This document shows, in pieces, positions 38,429-51,700 of a stretch of DNA of 64,000 nt. The position numbers and the translations under genes are program-made. How positions within the stretch are numbered: position 1 is the first letter of the stretch; every line of letters begins with the position of its first letter. The notes under the pieces were generated by a model, which worked only from the letters and a program-made list of their open reading frames with translations, ran no database searches and was not told the origin of the DNA. The DNA is from Brugia malayi (Eukaryota > Nematoda > Chromadorea > Rhabditida > Onchocercidae), in assembly GCF_000002995.4 (NCBI RefSeq), contig NW_025062476.1:4825001-4889000 (forward strand), in the 5' to 3' direction.

Positions 38429-38663
38429 TTAATGTTTTACATTTATATAATCCAACAATGAACAAAAAACCAAATCATAAAGAAAGGAGAACCATACAGT
38501 AAAGAAGACTAATAATAAAACACATAAAATTGCCAAATAGATCATATTGGACTTTTGAATACCGAATAAATAGTTAATTATACGCTGATTTCCAGTTAAT
38601 GGATTGCATACTTTCACTATTGGTATAGTAAAAGTATGCAATGTATATCGCAGAAGGAAAAAA
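38429..38663 (-). CDS. Possible exon of a small membrane protein
   Basis: A 78-codon open stretch after an acceptor-like TTACTCAG, ending at a stop at 38429. It contains VCNPLTGNQRIINYLFGIQ followed by a strongly hydrophobic span (MIYLAILCVLLLVFFTVWF). There is no ATG at its start. A donor-like GG|GTGAGT about 85 nt upstream joins in phase and would add only ISFDETG before a stop, so a start exon is missing. It sits between CAMKMT and CENP-S on the same strand. It could be a small gene in the same transcription unit or a chance frame. Confidence 0.3.
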
Positions 38664-38799
38664 CTGAGTAATCAAGTGAAGCAATTATCCATTAAACATT
38701 TAACAAAGGATTCACTAATACTATATAGATAAACAAACTCACCCAGTTTCGTCAAATGAAATTTAATATTATGAACAAATTAATTTTCATGCGATTAAA

Positions 38800-40151
38800 T
38801 CACTTTTTCTTTAAAGTTAAAAGCATTGGAATTTCTGAATGTACATTACAATTCCGCATCTTCAGTTTGGAGTAAGTTTCTTCTTCATTTTCGATATGGA
38901 AATTGATGTTCACACTTTGCCATCGCTTTTGTTCCTCATATATAAGATCCAAGAATGCTCTAACAGTACCACCTCTATCCGGTGCCATGACGTATGCGAT
39001 TCCACCTGGTTTCAAATGTCTAGAGATGCAATTTAGTAAAGTACTATGCTCTTCCGTAAAAAATAAGCAATCAGCACATAGAATAGCATCAAACTGTTTT
39101 TTCGATATGGCAGCGTTCCAGTGTAGCACAAAGCAGGTTACATGACTGTTTAGCTTATTTGTTTCAATAATTTGCTGGATATTTTCTACGGACTTCTCAT
39201 TACCATCCGTTAAAACTACTTCTGTCGCACCAAGCACAGCCGACGTAAGACCACTTAAGCCAATCATACCGCATCCAAGTTCCAAGACAGTTTTATTTCG
39301 AACTAGTTGCTCATGTTTTAACAAATAATATGCCAAACATTCTTCAGATGGCCATATTCTAATATTTCCACTATTATTGAAGCCAGCCAACGTGTTAGGT
39401 GTTACGGTAACAACTGAATAGATGTGGACATCAAGCTCGACATCTCCAACAGGAGATTTCAAGTGATACCAACGACCTGAGCTGGAATGTTTTGGGATGG
39501 AAAATGCTTCAAAAACCATAAACGTTGATTCCACATCAATATCACTGGCTTGTTTTTTGTAGTTGCATCGTATATGATATGAAAGCAAATTCCAACGTTG
39601 TCGGGCTTTGGAAACTTCTGTTCCGGACAATGATTTCTAATAAATAGTACGAAGAATATCATAAACACTAATAAGATATTCAATAAGCTTATCTAGAAGA
39701 CTAATTTTTTCAACAAATAGCTCCTTCACTAAAACCCACATTAACGACACTGTAATTACAGAAGAAGATCTTGTCTTATGACCATAAACCCGCATAAATC
39801 GCTATAGGTATAAAAAGCTCTTACTCATCCTTTTTATATTCTCATTTCTTTAAATGCAAAACAAACTTCTCTGATATTAATACGCGTATATTACTGCATT
39901 ATGAAATATGAAGCAAATTTAGCCACTTTAACTACATTATAGCTCAAAAAATAACAGTAATAATTCAATCCTTACTATACAAATATCCCGAAATGCTGAA
40001 AATAATTTACTTCATGCTTCGAAACTTCCATTTTCGGAGGGTTTTCCACCTCTTCCTTTGATCGTTTGCTAGGTACTACAATTAATTCCTCTTCATTAAT
40101 TATAGATCGCTTACCATTCACATCGTCCTTGTCACGATCAACGTCATCCAT
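38800..40151 (-). CDS. CAMKMT: Calmodulin-lysine N-methyltransferase
   Basis: Class I SAM-dependent methyltransferase that trimethylates calmodulin Lys115. Two exons (minus): 40151-40011 and 39636-38800, 325 aa (human 323). The N-terminus is charged and nuclear-signal-like (VPSKRSKEE). The core has KARQRWNLL, GNIRIWPSEECLAYYLLKH, SAM motif I VLELGCGMIGLSG at about residue 160, VVLTDGNEKSVENIQ, FDAILCADCLFF at about 230 and LKPGGIAYVMAPDRGG. These match the family-specific blocks WPSEE.LAYY and LTDGNEK. The ATG lies 14 nt after an acceptor-like TTGTTCAG. Confidence 0.95.
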
Positions 40152-41167
40152 TATAAATACATTTCCTGAACAAAAAGTCTATCATAAGTTCTGCTCAAGA
40201 TTCAAGTAACCCTTGCGAAGTTGACATCTAATATTTGCATTCTCACCAACTGCTGGATGTCCAAAATCTATGTGATGACATTATTACTATATCAGTTTAT
40301 TGCTAACTGCGCATATGTAATTAATTCACCGGAAGATCAATGTTTATAAAGATCTGTCACAAAATTCGATTTTTTTTTCCTTTCAAAATTTGATTAAATT
40401 TAAGAGAATACTACCAGTTGTAATATTAGATGAATGAGAATGCTACTAATTGTAACATTCAACTGAAAATAGTATATCGATTAGCAAAGATTCATTTTAA
40501 ATGGAATAAATACATAAGGAAATAATAAGAATAATAAATCCATAAAAGAAGTATTAGTGGAATTATTGGTGCAATTAATAAGTTCCGCTAAAGTAAACTA
40601 TTATTAAGCATTCTTGCCACCTTCCCCTTTTACCAATTCCAATTAGTCATAATTTTAAAATAGTTCATATTGCGCTTTGGCCTATTGAAACCATACTTTA
40701 GGTCACTTTGTTACCTCCATATCCCACATCGTTTTATTGTTTAAAAGAAATTAAAACGTTATAATATCAACGATACATTCTAATTCCATATAGCCATGAC
40801 CCTTGCGATATATTCTAATACCGCTTATGATAATATTGATTCCACATTAAAATACATTTCAATTATCGTATACCTTAATGTTTGCATTTCATTTGGTCAG
40901 CTCGGTATATTTTGATTTTATATTCTAGTTACTTCGGCATATTTAGATATATCTGAGATAATTTTTAGCAAACATATTCTAAATTTAAACTTTTTCATAA
41001 TTCAACAATAGTAACACATAGAAGAAAGTTTCAAAAAATTTTTCCTTCATTTTACATCATTAAATGTGAAATGTTTTCTAGAAAACAAGTATACAGTTTA
41101 ATACTTTAACAGTTTATGCATTGAAATACTATTAAGCGGTCGTTCGTTCATAGCTGTTTATTTATTA
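40152..41167. promoter_or_regulatory. Divergent spacer between CAMKMT and the tail-anchored protein gene
   Basis: About 1 kb of AT-rich DNA between two divergent starts, without a supportable gene. An acceptor-like GTTCATAG ends 15 nt before the ATG at 41168. Confidence 0.4.
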
Positions 41168-42550
41168 ATGAGTTTTAATACAGAACCAAAAACTCTATCC
41201 ATGTCATACTCCGATACCACAATCAATCCATCAGAGGTCTTCTTATTGTCAATAGCTAAAATCTAACTTTCTTTCTTTTTTTTTTCCTTTCCTCATGGTT
41301 AATTCTTCTTACAACTCATATCTATCATTACCATTAAGATTCCTTTATTGGAATGATAAAAAATTAATATAAATACTTAAATGCCGAGAAAATTTATAGG
41401 GTTGGTCAAGTCCATTTAGCATTTCACAATGTGAAAGTGATAGTTTAAAGAGTGCTGGAAACAGTGAAGATGAAAATGAAAAGAATGAAATTGTCATCAA
41501 ATCTGCAAGCACTATGGACATCATGAATGCATTCAATTTACCTGTTAGTCCACCTAAACTGTAAATTAATATCGTGAAGTTTATTTTCATTCTTAGACTA
41601 TTTCTATAAGAAAGAAATCGTGTTTGTTAACAAATTGCTAGATAAAATTTAAATTCCAGCTTTTTTATATGATATTTTTGAGTAGAAAAGTATTACAGTA
41701 GAAAATAATATACTCTGACAATAGATAGCACATCATCCGGAAACAACTAAAGAAATGCTTGCATCATTTCGAAAACAACCAAATCATGATGCTAAAATTA
41801 TTATTAGTTCCCTACCAGGTTAAAATTTTTTTATAAATTTAACAATAAATTATTGATATGCATAAAAATGCATATATCGAAAATGATTTTCATTAAAATG
41901 AAAAGTTCATGAATTTTTAGAATAGATTAGCATATATTATGACAAATAAGCCACACAAATCTATCCTTCAGATGCTAATATTCAAATGTCTAGCCAGTCA
42001 TCGATATCATTGACTGAAAAATTAACAAAAACAAGGTAAGCTTTAAGAATCTTTAAAATGGAAATTTTCAAAGATTGAAAAGATACTGACACTATATGTG
42101 AAATCTATAAAAGGAAACAATTCCAATCATCGATACCAATATGAAATAATTTATAATTGCTAGCATCATAAATAGATTAGGATACATGTGTATTGATCAA
42201 ATTTAACTGAAAATCGTTATGCTTTTAGCTAATGTGTTTCACTCATTGAATGACTGTTGTTGTAGGTTTTATTATTTATATTCATTGATCTTTCGAGTTT
42301 AAATACAAAACTTAAGGGTTCCAACAGATCAGATTGTTTCGTCAACGATCCCGGAAAGAGAAATTGTTGAAGAGGATCATGACTTATCAAAATGGTCAAA
42401 TGGTAACACTATCAGATATTGCTAATCAATTTTCTCCATAGCTCTTTCCTTTTTTTTATCAAAATTGAAATAGGTTATTGGAGTTCTCAACATCAGTATT
42501 TAATGATATTTTCCACAACAATATGTCTCCTTCTACTTAATATTATGTAA
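41168..42550 (+). CDS. Small putative tail-anchored membrane protein, unrecognised
   Basis: Six short exons rebuilt from splice phase: 41168-41236, 41400-41543, 41725-41818, 41972-42035, 42317-42402, 42474-42550; ~177 aa. It is polar, Ser-rich and acidic, with short conserved-looking blocks (SASTMDIMNAFNLP, ETTKEMLASFRKQPN, VSSTIPEREIVEEDHDLSKW). It ends with YLMIFSTTICLLLLNIM, a hydrophobic C-terminal segment followed at once by the stop, as in tail-anchored proteins. The end of exon 2 is uncertain: CCT|GTTAGT is in phase, whereas the stronger CT|GTAAAT 17 nt later leads to a stop. No family is recognised. The gene is easy to miss because no exon exceeds 50 codons. The minus frame at 41345-41590 is its shadow. 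Confidence 0.6.
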
Positions 42551-43842
42551 ATTGGACAAAAATTTTCTGCTTTTCAAAATTTCTAAAAGGACAAAAATTA
42601 TAAGAGGTTGAATAGCGAAGTTTCCAAAACGGAAAATATTAAATATTAACTTAATTAAAGCTGAAGAAAAAGATTGTGATTTGAAAGTGATGAAGTCATC
42701 AATCCAAATAAAACATCATGAAATAGTAAACAGGAACGATCCATGTGACATCCTTAAGGCAATAATCACTTATTCATTCATTCAATCATTTATGATTCTG
42801 AAAGCGAAAATTAAGCGTTCTTTTCAGGACGCTTAATTTTTGTTTCTGGAGTTCTAATTTTGTTTTTGGAAGTTCAATTTTATAGATATATAAAATTGAA
42901 TTTTAATACAGATATATTTCCTCGATTATCATTCATTCAATCTAAAGCATCAACAATTACTTATTCCAACTTTTCACAATTTACAATCGTTATATCATTT
43001 ACTAAAAGAATTTCTTTACATTTCTGAAAATAAAAATCAAGTAGTCTATTCAACAATACTCACCTACAAATATTTGTTTTAATACAAATATATTTGATTA
43101 ATCGATTATTCATTCTATCTTAAAAATCAATATCATATGTAATATGAAATCATTGCAGGCATATGGTTCTGTCGATTTAACACTACAAGCATCCTCATCG
43201 ATCACGTTCATCCTTACAGGCATTACAACATCACGTGAAATATATATAAGAAAATTATTTGTTAATGGACAAAGATATGCTTTCATATAATTAGCATTGA
43301 ATAATGTTTGTATGAAATATAATTATTTACACATACGTTTAATTTTCCAATAACCCGACATGACCAAATCTATTTTAGGTAATTAGCACCGAATAATTAG
43401 GAAAGATCAGTAAGAGCTTCAGACGGTCACCACGTCATTTTATGCTTTTACTATCAAAAAAAGAAGAAAACTTTTGTAAGATTATAAATGCCAAACAATA
43501 TGCTAAAATTGTGTCCAGAAAACAATACGTTAGTACAAAATCCTACAACTATGAGTAACGAACACGCAAAAAGAGACGTAAACGTCCGCTAAGCACGTAG
43601 TAAAACATTTCGAAATGTGTGGAAACGTTCATGAAGAGCAAAGCAAAGCACTATATTAATTGCTCAAAAAGTGAAGAGAGTGCAGGAAGACAGTGGTAGA
43701 GGAAATAGCGTATGCAATAAAGTAACTAGGAGGTTAGAGTGTTGCGAAATATAATTGGTTTATTTTTTAAATTACTTTTAAAGCTTTTACATTAATGTGG
43801 TAATTGCTTTTTTTTTCCAAGCGTATTTAGGTAGCTCATTGT
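42551..43842. other. Intergenic region, no gene seen
   Basis: AT-rich. Around 42795-42845 an inverted pair AATTAAGCGT...ACGCTTAATT can form a hairpin. No convincing coding stretch. Confidence 0.45.
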
Positions 43843-44553
43843 TTATAGTCTTTTAAGACGTAATTGAAGTACGTTACGTGGAAGAGACGTAATAGGAGAG
43901 GGACTGTACCGATACATTAAGGGGAGAAATGAATCTTTTAAAGTAAAATACTGCATCTGTTCTTTCCAAGAAATATTTTTGGAATAATCAGTTTGATTTT
44001 CCATTAAATGAAATAAGTAATTAATTCCGTTTTTGCTCAGGTGGAGTAAGTAATTATACGTGTCTTCACATAGCATGTATCCATGCGTGCTTGTCTATTT
44101 ATATATTTCATTGTTTATTTGTTGTGTTAATAACCGTTTGTATTCATAATTCGCCTGTTTCTTGTATTAGCTGATCATTCAGTTTGCAATTGTTAGTGCA
44201 GTTATAGCAGAATTTGTCGAGTTTTATGCCAAAAATTATGAGAGAACTGCTGGAAGGATTATAAATGATTCGGACTAAATTTATTGAATTATCAGAATGT
44301 CATTATTTATTGATTTGTATGTTCATTTTCTGGCAGGTGTTACTTTTACTTGTTTTTGCTGAATAGGAAACGAGCTGTCTAAAATCCTAGTTAGCATTTT
44401 CATGTAATCTATTTTGCCTTCATTCAGTGAGTTCCAGACAGTTTTTGTTTCTCGAGATCGCTTCCCACTTCTGATTTCCAATATTTGAGAAGAATCACGC
44501 GGAAGATATCGGTTTGTACGAAATGCATCAACCAGGTGCACGGACATATTCAA
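43843..44553 (-). CDS. Doubtful two-exon gene, unrecognised
   Basis: Two open stretches on the minus strand, 44553-44350 and 44094-43843, join in phase through CAA|GTAAAA and ATAG|ACA. The product would be 151 aa. Exon 1 is basic with KR pairs (IRSGKRSRETKTVWNSLNEG). Exon 2 has NYLLHLSKNGINYLFHL and SPITSLPRNVLQLRLKRL. The composition is protein-like, but the acceptor lacks the usual T-run and no domain is recognised. Confidence 0.3.
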
Positions 44554-45716
44554 CGCACTTCCTATCTATATGTGTTGACAGTGTCATCACAATCGATAAT
44601 TCACGCTCTATTCTCCCCACTCATATTGCTCTCGTAATGAAGTGACGGTTGAGGAACTGTTCTAAAATGAAATTTAAGAGGTAGCTTACTACAGCGTATA
44701 GCGAAGCAAGCAACATATGTGCGTTTGCGTCTTTTGACGTAATTACGCGCACGCGTAATTTTTGCTTCTAGTGAATGTCGCAGAATGGGTAGAGCTCTTA
44801 CGCTGTGTATATATGAATAATTTCATCCCATGCAGGCAATATTCAATGATAATTATGCAAAAACGAATCCTTTCTTTGAATAAGTAGTTTTCTTGCTCAT
44901 ATTTCACGTAGAGACATAATGCACGCAGGGGTTTGTAGTTTATAAGCTAAATCAAGGGCGATTGTAGTTCTAAATCAGTATATGTGCGTGCAGTACACAT
45001 AATATTTAGTAACGAGTTTCATGCATTTGTCATGATAAATTATTGATTAGTGGAGATAGAGTGTGACTGCACAGAATTTCGTTTAGCAGATAATAGAATT
45101 AAACGTTTATGAAGTTAGAGAAGAAAACGTTAAGTTTTGAAGAGTTTAAATAGGTTTTTTGAAGGCAAAGATGGTTATTTTAAGTTACATATATTTGTGT
45201 TCAGGGAATCTGGGTATTATAAAACGGGTGTGAATATTATAAAAGCGAAAGGAATACTTCCTGTTTTTTCCTGGTAAAAAATTGAAACATTCAGAATTTA
45301 AGACGGTTAGGATAAGGGAGCTTATCGTGCATTATGTATACCCCGAGATATAGTATACATGCAACATTATCTTGTAAGTGTTGGATCGCTGAAGACTTTT
45401 TTGCCATCTTTGATGAATGATAATACGTGACGAGAAAAGATCGATTATACATTTCGTATTTGTAGACTCAGGATAGGTAGTATTTCATGCATACATATAA
45501 GATTGGATAATTATTTTTTGTAAGTTTTAAAAAGTATCCATCTTGTAACCTAACTAATTGTTATCGTTTCCTGATTTATGCTGTAGGTATACCACCGTCC
45601 GGTGATATACAACACTATTGCTAAATGATCCGATTGCTTTAGTGGGTTTCGCAAGGTATGATTCATATTTTATCAGTTGATTGAATTATTTTAGGCTCTT
45701 ACAAGGATTTGAACTA
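44554..45716. promoter_or_regulatory. Upstream region of BAZ1A
   Basis: About 1.2 kb, locally richer in CpG than the rest (ACGTAATTACGCGCACGCGTAA near 44740). It includes a short palindrome TGACAGTGTCA at about 44577. An acceptor-like ATTATTTTAG ends 22 nt before the BAZ1A ATG. Promoter role is inferred from position. Confidence 0.4.
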
Positions 45717-48700
45717 ATGCCATCACTTGGCCGGAAGCAGTTCAAACCATCACCATGTCCAGTTGGTCTGAAACCTGATGATAAAGTATTTTATCTTCCA
45801 CTCACTAATGAAATTTTCACATCGTATGAGTAAGTTTTTAAAAATGTTTATTTTTGTTTATTTTCTGTAAGTTCAGTCATAAATATGTCGTACTTCTTAC
45901 GCATTATCATACCAGGCTTGCCTCTGGTTAGTTTTGTCTTGAACTGTGATACAGGGACATCAGTTTTACCAAACTTGTTGCTCACCTTTTAGATGATTTT
46001 TTCACCCTTTTTGTCTGAAGTTTAAAGATTTTGGAATCTTTCATTAATTTTGGATTCTTAGAAATTAAATGTTATAAAGAAAGTTTATTATTTCCAGTGA
46101 CTTTTTTCAACGACAAATTTCTCTTAGTTCGATGGTTTGGACATGTTCAGTAACCGGAAAGACGGGTTTGACATTTGAGGAAGCTCTTGATTCTGAAAAG
46201 AATGCACAGGTAAGACAAGATATCTGCATCGCATCACGCAGTTGTTTAATTTTGAAATAATAAGTTATAAGATTTGTTGTACAACGAACTGGTATTACAG
46301 GTTGGAATTCATTAATTGATTTTGAATTTCAAAGCAAGTTTTTGAGGTATTAATAGGGTTTAATAATTTTTAATTGACATGGAGCTTGATTTTTTCCTAA
46401 TTGTCGATCTCCATCAGCTAATTAAAAGTATTTCAGGAAACGCTGAAGACTTATCCACCCTCTTTTGCAAGACCTATTCTTTATCTTGTATACAAATTAT
46501 CATGTCGTGGGCGAATCGAAGATTTGGTAAACGATATTTACTTTTTTGTCAAAGATCACTTTCTGCTGGGCGAAGAAGTTACATACAGCGGTGGACGTGG
46601 TCGAAAAGATGTTATAATTAAAAAAGTGACGTATATTGATGTGGAAAATGATGTTATCACAAATCAGCATAATGATGTGAAGAAACCAGCCATTTTGTGA
46701 GTTGTTTTAGTTAATTTATTTGTGATTTGAATCTTGTCAAAATGACCAGCATTCGCTATTTGTTTTCTTTTTCTTTCTTTTTTTTAATGCCAAGTTAATA
46801 CCGTGCGGAATTTCACAATTATACAAATCATTAGAAAAAATAAATAACCTTTTTCAAGTGTGAAAAGAGGAGAGCTATTAATACCACCAGCGGAACGTTA
46901 TATGTATGATGTCCTAATATTAGATAAGCATAACGGCGATGCTGGCAATAAAGTACGCGAACGAGTCAGTCATCAAGATTTACTGTAATTTTTTTCTTGA
47001 TTGTTTAAATGATTATCTTCTTCTAGATAAACTTGAAACTTTTGCTTAAGTTCATAGTACGTATTATTTTATATCATTTGATATTTCCTAGACGAAGCAA
47101 ATCTCTGTGGGCTCGGAATATGATCCGTGTGTTCTTGAAAAATTCGTGTATAACAGATCACGAACGTCTAACCGTAAAAGTAAGCTTCTCGGAGTTAATT
47201 TGCATGATGTTATATTTTTACTATCAACATATTTTATATGTTTGTATAGCTTTATGCTTTACTATATTGGTTTCAGACTCTAGCCTAAGAGACTTTCTAT
47301 ATCATTATAATAGTTGGAAGACGAATCTGTAGAAAAAAACTGCTGTGTAGACTAAGTCAATATTCGATTTGTTTGTTTAGTAAATGTGAGCGAAATTTTA
47401 TCGTTTCCATGAGATCGTAGCTTTCAGCTCATTGTCAAAGTTAATTCTTTCAGAAAGAATTGCGGGAAAATTTCCAGTTAGACAGTATGTCATGGAATGA
47501 GGTGTTTGCTGGACCGATTGCGCAGTTTCCGCGAACACCGTTAATGCATCGTGGACCAAGTAAAGGAATTTCTCGTCCATCTCGCAACCATCTAAGTACT
47601 TTTTTTCATAAAATATTGTAACCAGTTGACCAGATTTCTGAATTGTACTTCTGAGTATTTTATTTTATTTAGATGGTCATTCTGCTGATGATCTGGATGC
47701 ACAGTCGACGTCGGATGCTGACTTTGTTGATATTGTTGAAAAAGATAAGTTACATTCGCGATCTAAGAAAGCATCTCTAGAGAAAGATAAAAAGGAAAAC
47801 GATAAGAAGGGAGAGAGTGGCAAAAAAACGAAAAAAAAAAGAGCGGTATAATTTGTTTCACTGCTTCAGTTTCGAATCTTTAATTCTGCACATTGCGTTT
47901 TGTTTTTTTATTTTTTTAATGGTTTATAAGCTTTGATGATTGTAAAAAATAATCGTTCAGATTGCTGAGCAGCAGGAAGAATTGGAGAGTCTTTTTGAGC
48001 AAGCACGAAAAGTAAATATTGAAAATCTCTCCCAGTGGGAACAGGATGAACGTTTGCTTTCTGAAGCTGAAATCGTTGAATTGAAGCAGTTAATTCGGCA
48101 GACTAAAGAAAAGGTTTGATTTAAATTTATTTTTCTTTAAAAGATTGATGGCATTTGTTATTTTCCACCATTCTGTTTGATTTCTAATATGACTCCCATT
48201 TGAGATCAACTACTGCTTTTCAAATGCAAATTCATAGCACCATTGGATGCTCAAATTTTATATGTGAAGGGATTTGCTAGAACTTTCTCCTCTGTTGTTT
48301 GTTTTATTTGCCATAATGCACGGCAAATTTTTGCATCCACCACTGTATAATTGTTCAGATATTATTTACCTAGGATCGTGAGGAAAAACGTTTGAATAAA
48401 CAACGGGCAAAAGAAATGTTACTGGAATGGAAGAAACCAAGAGATGATATCCTTTGTGATGATCTTCAAGTAAAATTTGTTATTCTTGAAATCAAAAAGT
48501 TTCAAAACAAGAAATGAGTAATTAAAATCAAATTTGATGGATTAGTATTATTTAATTAAACAGCAAAATTATTTTTCTATAAAAGAATGAACAGTTAGGT
48601 TATACTTCATTACTTTTCATGATATTCTTTCTATAATTGTAGATTTAAGGTAAGATTATTTCATGATTTTTTAGCCCTTACCTCATTTGGCACCTCTTCT

Positions 48701-51700
48701 ACTGCCTCTGTGGATGTCCGACGACGATTTTGGCGATTATTTATACATTTTTGAATTTTTCCAAAGTTTCGCGGAGTTGTTACCAATTAAAGAAGTATGT
48801 TTCATTGTGAGTTGCATTTTCTATTTAAGTCTACAAAATTTCTCACATCAACTTTTTTTAGGTCCGCGGTATTAATCAGGTCAAGTTTAGTGAAATTATA
48901 TCAGCTGTAAGAAGTCGGACACCAGAGCAAGATAGTTTATTTGTTCAGTTGATGCATATTTTGTTGAAAGCCAAAGCTGAACGAGCTGATGAAGAAGACG
49001 GTGATGAAGGTAAAGTTTCTTCTCGTAGATTTGAATACCATATATTCCATAAGATTTCAATACGAAATTCTCAATTTTATTAGTCATCGTCAAATATCGC
49101 AAAGCACTAAACCTCTGACTTTATTTAAATATGCTTGATTCTCATCAACTAGCATATGTAATGTTGACACGTGCTTGATTTTTATTCCGAATCGGTTTCC
49201 TGGTGCAGACCAATTCCTGTTCCTTTGAAACGGAAAGAGTTAAATCAGTTACTGATGTTCTATAATATCAGTTGTTTTGCTTAGTATTAGTTTCAGAGGA
49301 TTTTTTAAGTCCCGACGTTAAAAGATTTACCAAAACAAATATAAGGCTGTTACTAATTACTATAATTCATCAGTAGTTAGGTTTTTGGAACTTCGTAGCA
49401 TAACGGCAAAAAGTGAAATCATATTTATTGTCATTTCAGAAACAGGAAGTTTGGAACATGTAAATTTCAGAAACGTAAATTTATTTTAGCTAACTTAAGC
49501 AACAAAGAAGAAATACCACTGGATGCAAATGATATCGACCACAAGATATATGGTCCGGAAATTCGCCAAGCAACAATCCTTCATGAGAATATTCGGCTTA
49601 CACATGGCAAGTAGCAAGTAGTATTGGTCATCGTTCGTTTCAAATACTGCAGACATTTTATCTGCTAACAGTCAAAAATTTTTCAGTCGAAGTAAAAAAG
49701 TTTCTAGGATTGAGCGCACGACACTTACCGATCGATTGGATGACTTTGACCGAGGTAATGCGGTTGTCGTTGATGACATCTGGATATTATACAGGTGCTC
49801 CCACTCACCGATTTCGGTTATTTTCAAGAGGAGCTATACGCTGCTATGAAGATGAAGGGTTTTTGTTTGCCAAAGATAATCCACAAATTATGAGTATTCT
49901 GGAAAAGGTTATTATTGACTTGTATTTGTACTTTTTATTTGAAACTTGAAGAAAAAAATAGAGCTGATTCTGTTTCTGTTGGAAACAGTGGGATGAGGCC
50001 CAAAAGGACATTAAAGGAAAATGATATAATTTAAGGCTATAAGTTGTACTTTTTATTCTTACATTGTTTAGAACACTATTATGTTTTTTAAACGTTTACT
50101 AGTTAATGGAAGTTTGTGCTACTTTTTATATGAGTGTCAGAAAATGTATTCCAGAATTCGGTGTTTGATCTCCAACCTTATGAACGCATAGCGCTGTTCA
50201 AAGTAGTGATACAGCAGTTACTTAGTTACCATAAATTTCGTTCCACATCTGATGAACGTATTATTTCGTTGCTTGATGTGCGGAAAGAGCTAAAAAATCT
50301 TCGAAATTTCGATGCAGCGCAGGTTTTTCTTATTGCTTTATTCTACTGATATCCTTTTTGTTTCAAAAACTTCTGAAAATAATGATATGTTGGTTAAATT
50401 GTTATAAATTTCATCTACGTATACTTATGAATATATTAATAAGAGAAATTTATTAGTGATGAATTAAAGCAGAATGTCTTTGCAAATCCATTAAGAACTT
50501 TTCAGGAAAAAGAAGCACGAGAGGCTTCGTTAGTTCGAGAATATGAAGCAGAGCAATTAGAAGAATTGGGTGAAGCAGCTAGAGCGGATTTTGTCAAAAA
50601 AGAGGAACCTTCCAAGGAAACAATAACATTAATTAATTTTGTAAAGGGCGGAAATTTCGTTGGCAGAAGAGACGAGAGGTTGAGAGAAGTGGAACAGGTT
50701 TTGTAAATTTTCTTAGAGCTTTGTTGTTTTAAATATTTCAAATTTATTTGGAAGTTTCTGTGTTTTGAAATCTCAAAGAGTTCGTATCTGTTGTTTTTTC
50801 TTTCCTTCTTCCATTTCTGTATTTTATATTGAAATATCTTATAAATAGATTTTGTTGTAGATTTTGCTTTCCAGATACTCATGAAAGGGGTTTCATATGC
50901 TCAGATGGAAGCTGACGAAATAAAGAAAGTTCGTTCGTTGCAAGTAGAACATACGACTGCCGCAGAAAATGATTTACTCAAACTCATTTACAAAATACAA
51001 AGTAAGTATAGCTGTCATTTGCAAATATCAATTTTAAATTTTAGTAAGGGGAGCATGATTACTAGCAACATAGCAGAGACTGTTGTAGTTACTTGGGAAA
51101 TGCATGATTTCAGAGTTGATATTTTGATAGCTGTCTTTAGTAATGCTGTGGGCCACTACGTTGTGAAAATATACATCTTAAGTTTGAGACGTATTTTTTC
51201 TGTTATTAACTGATGTCTTTTTTTTAGGTCGCGTTGGTTGGCATTGTCTTGGCCGTGATCGAGGATTTCGTACATATTGGTTCTTTAGTTCATTGCCATT
51301 GCTTTTGGTAGAAAATATTAATTCGATGGATGAACGAGGTCCGTGCCTTGGACCAACACCACTGGACAGGGTAAACTTTCCAACCTTCTAATTTTTTGAT
51401 TTCCATTCTATGAAATATGCAAATAATTTTTGAATTTCTAAATTTTCGACGGCTTTAGGTTGATGAGAAATATCGGCAGTTGTGTGAGAGTGATGATAAA
51501 TTGCGGCAAGATCTGTTGAGTTGTACAGCCACTGAAGATTGCCCAGTCCATGGGAAGTTCCGTCGTTCTCGGTGGCAGCTAATCAAAAACATGGATGTTC
51601 TTAATGAAGTCAGTTTTCTTCTGTTTTCGGAATATACAGGACATGTATTGGTTAATTTTTTATACCGCTGAAATTCCAGATTGAGTCTGCGTGTAACAGT

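Noticed and set aside
41345..41590. 81-codon minus-strand frame
   Set aside because: Shadow of exon 2 of the plus-strand tail-anchored protein gene.
49740..49810. Possible 41-nt micro-intron (GTAATG...ATACAG) in BAZ1A exon 13
   Set aside because: Reading straight through gives the WHIM motif WMTLTEVMRLSLMTSGY, so the segment is coding.
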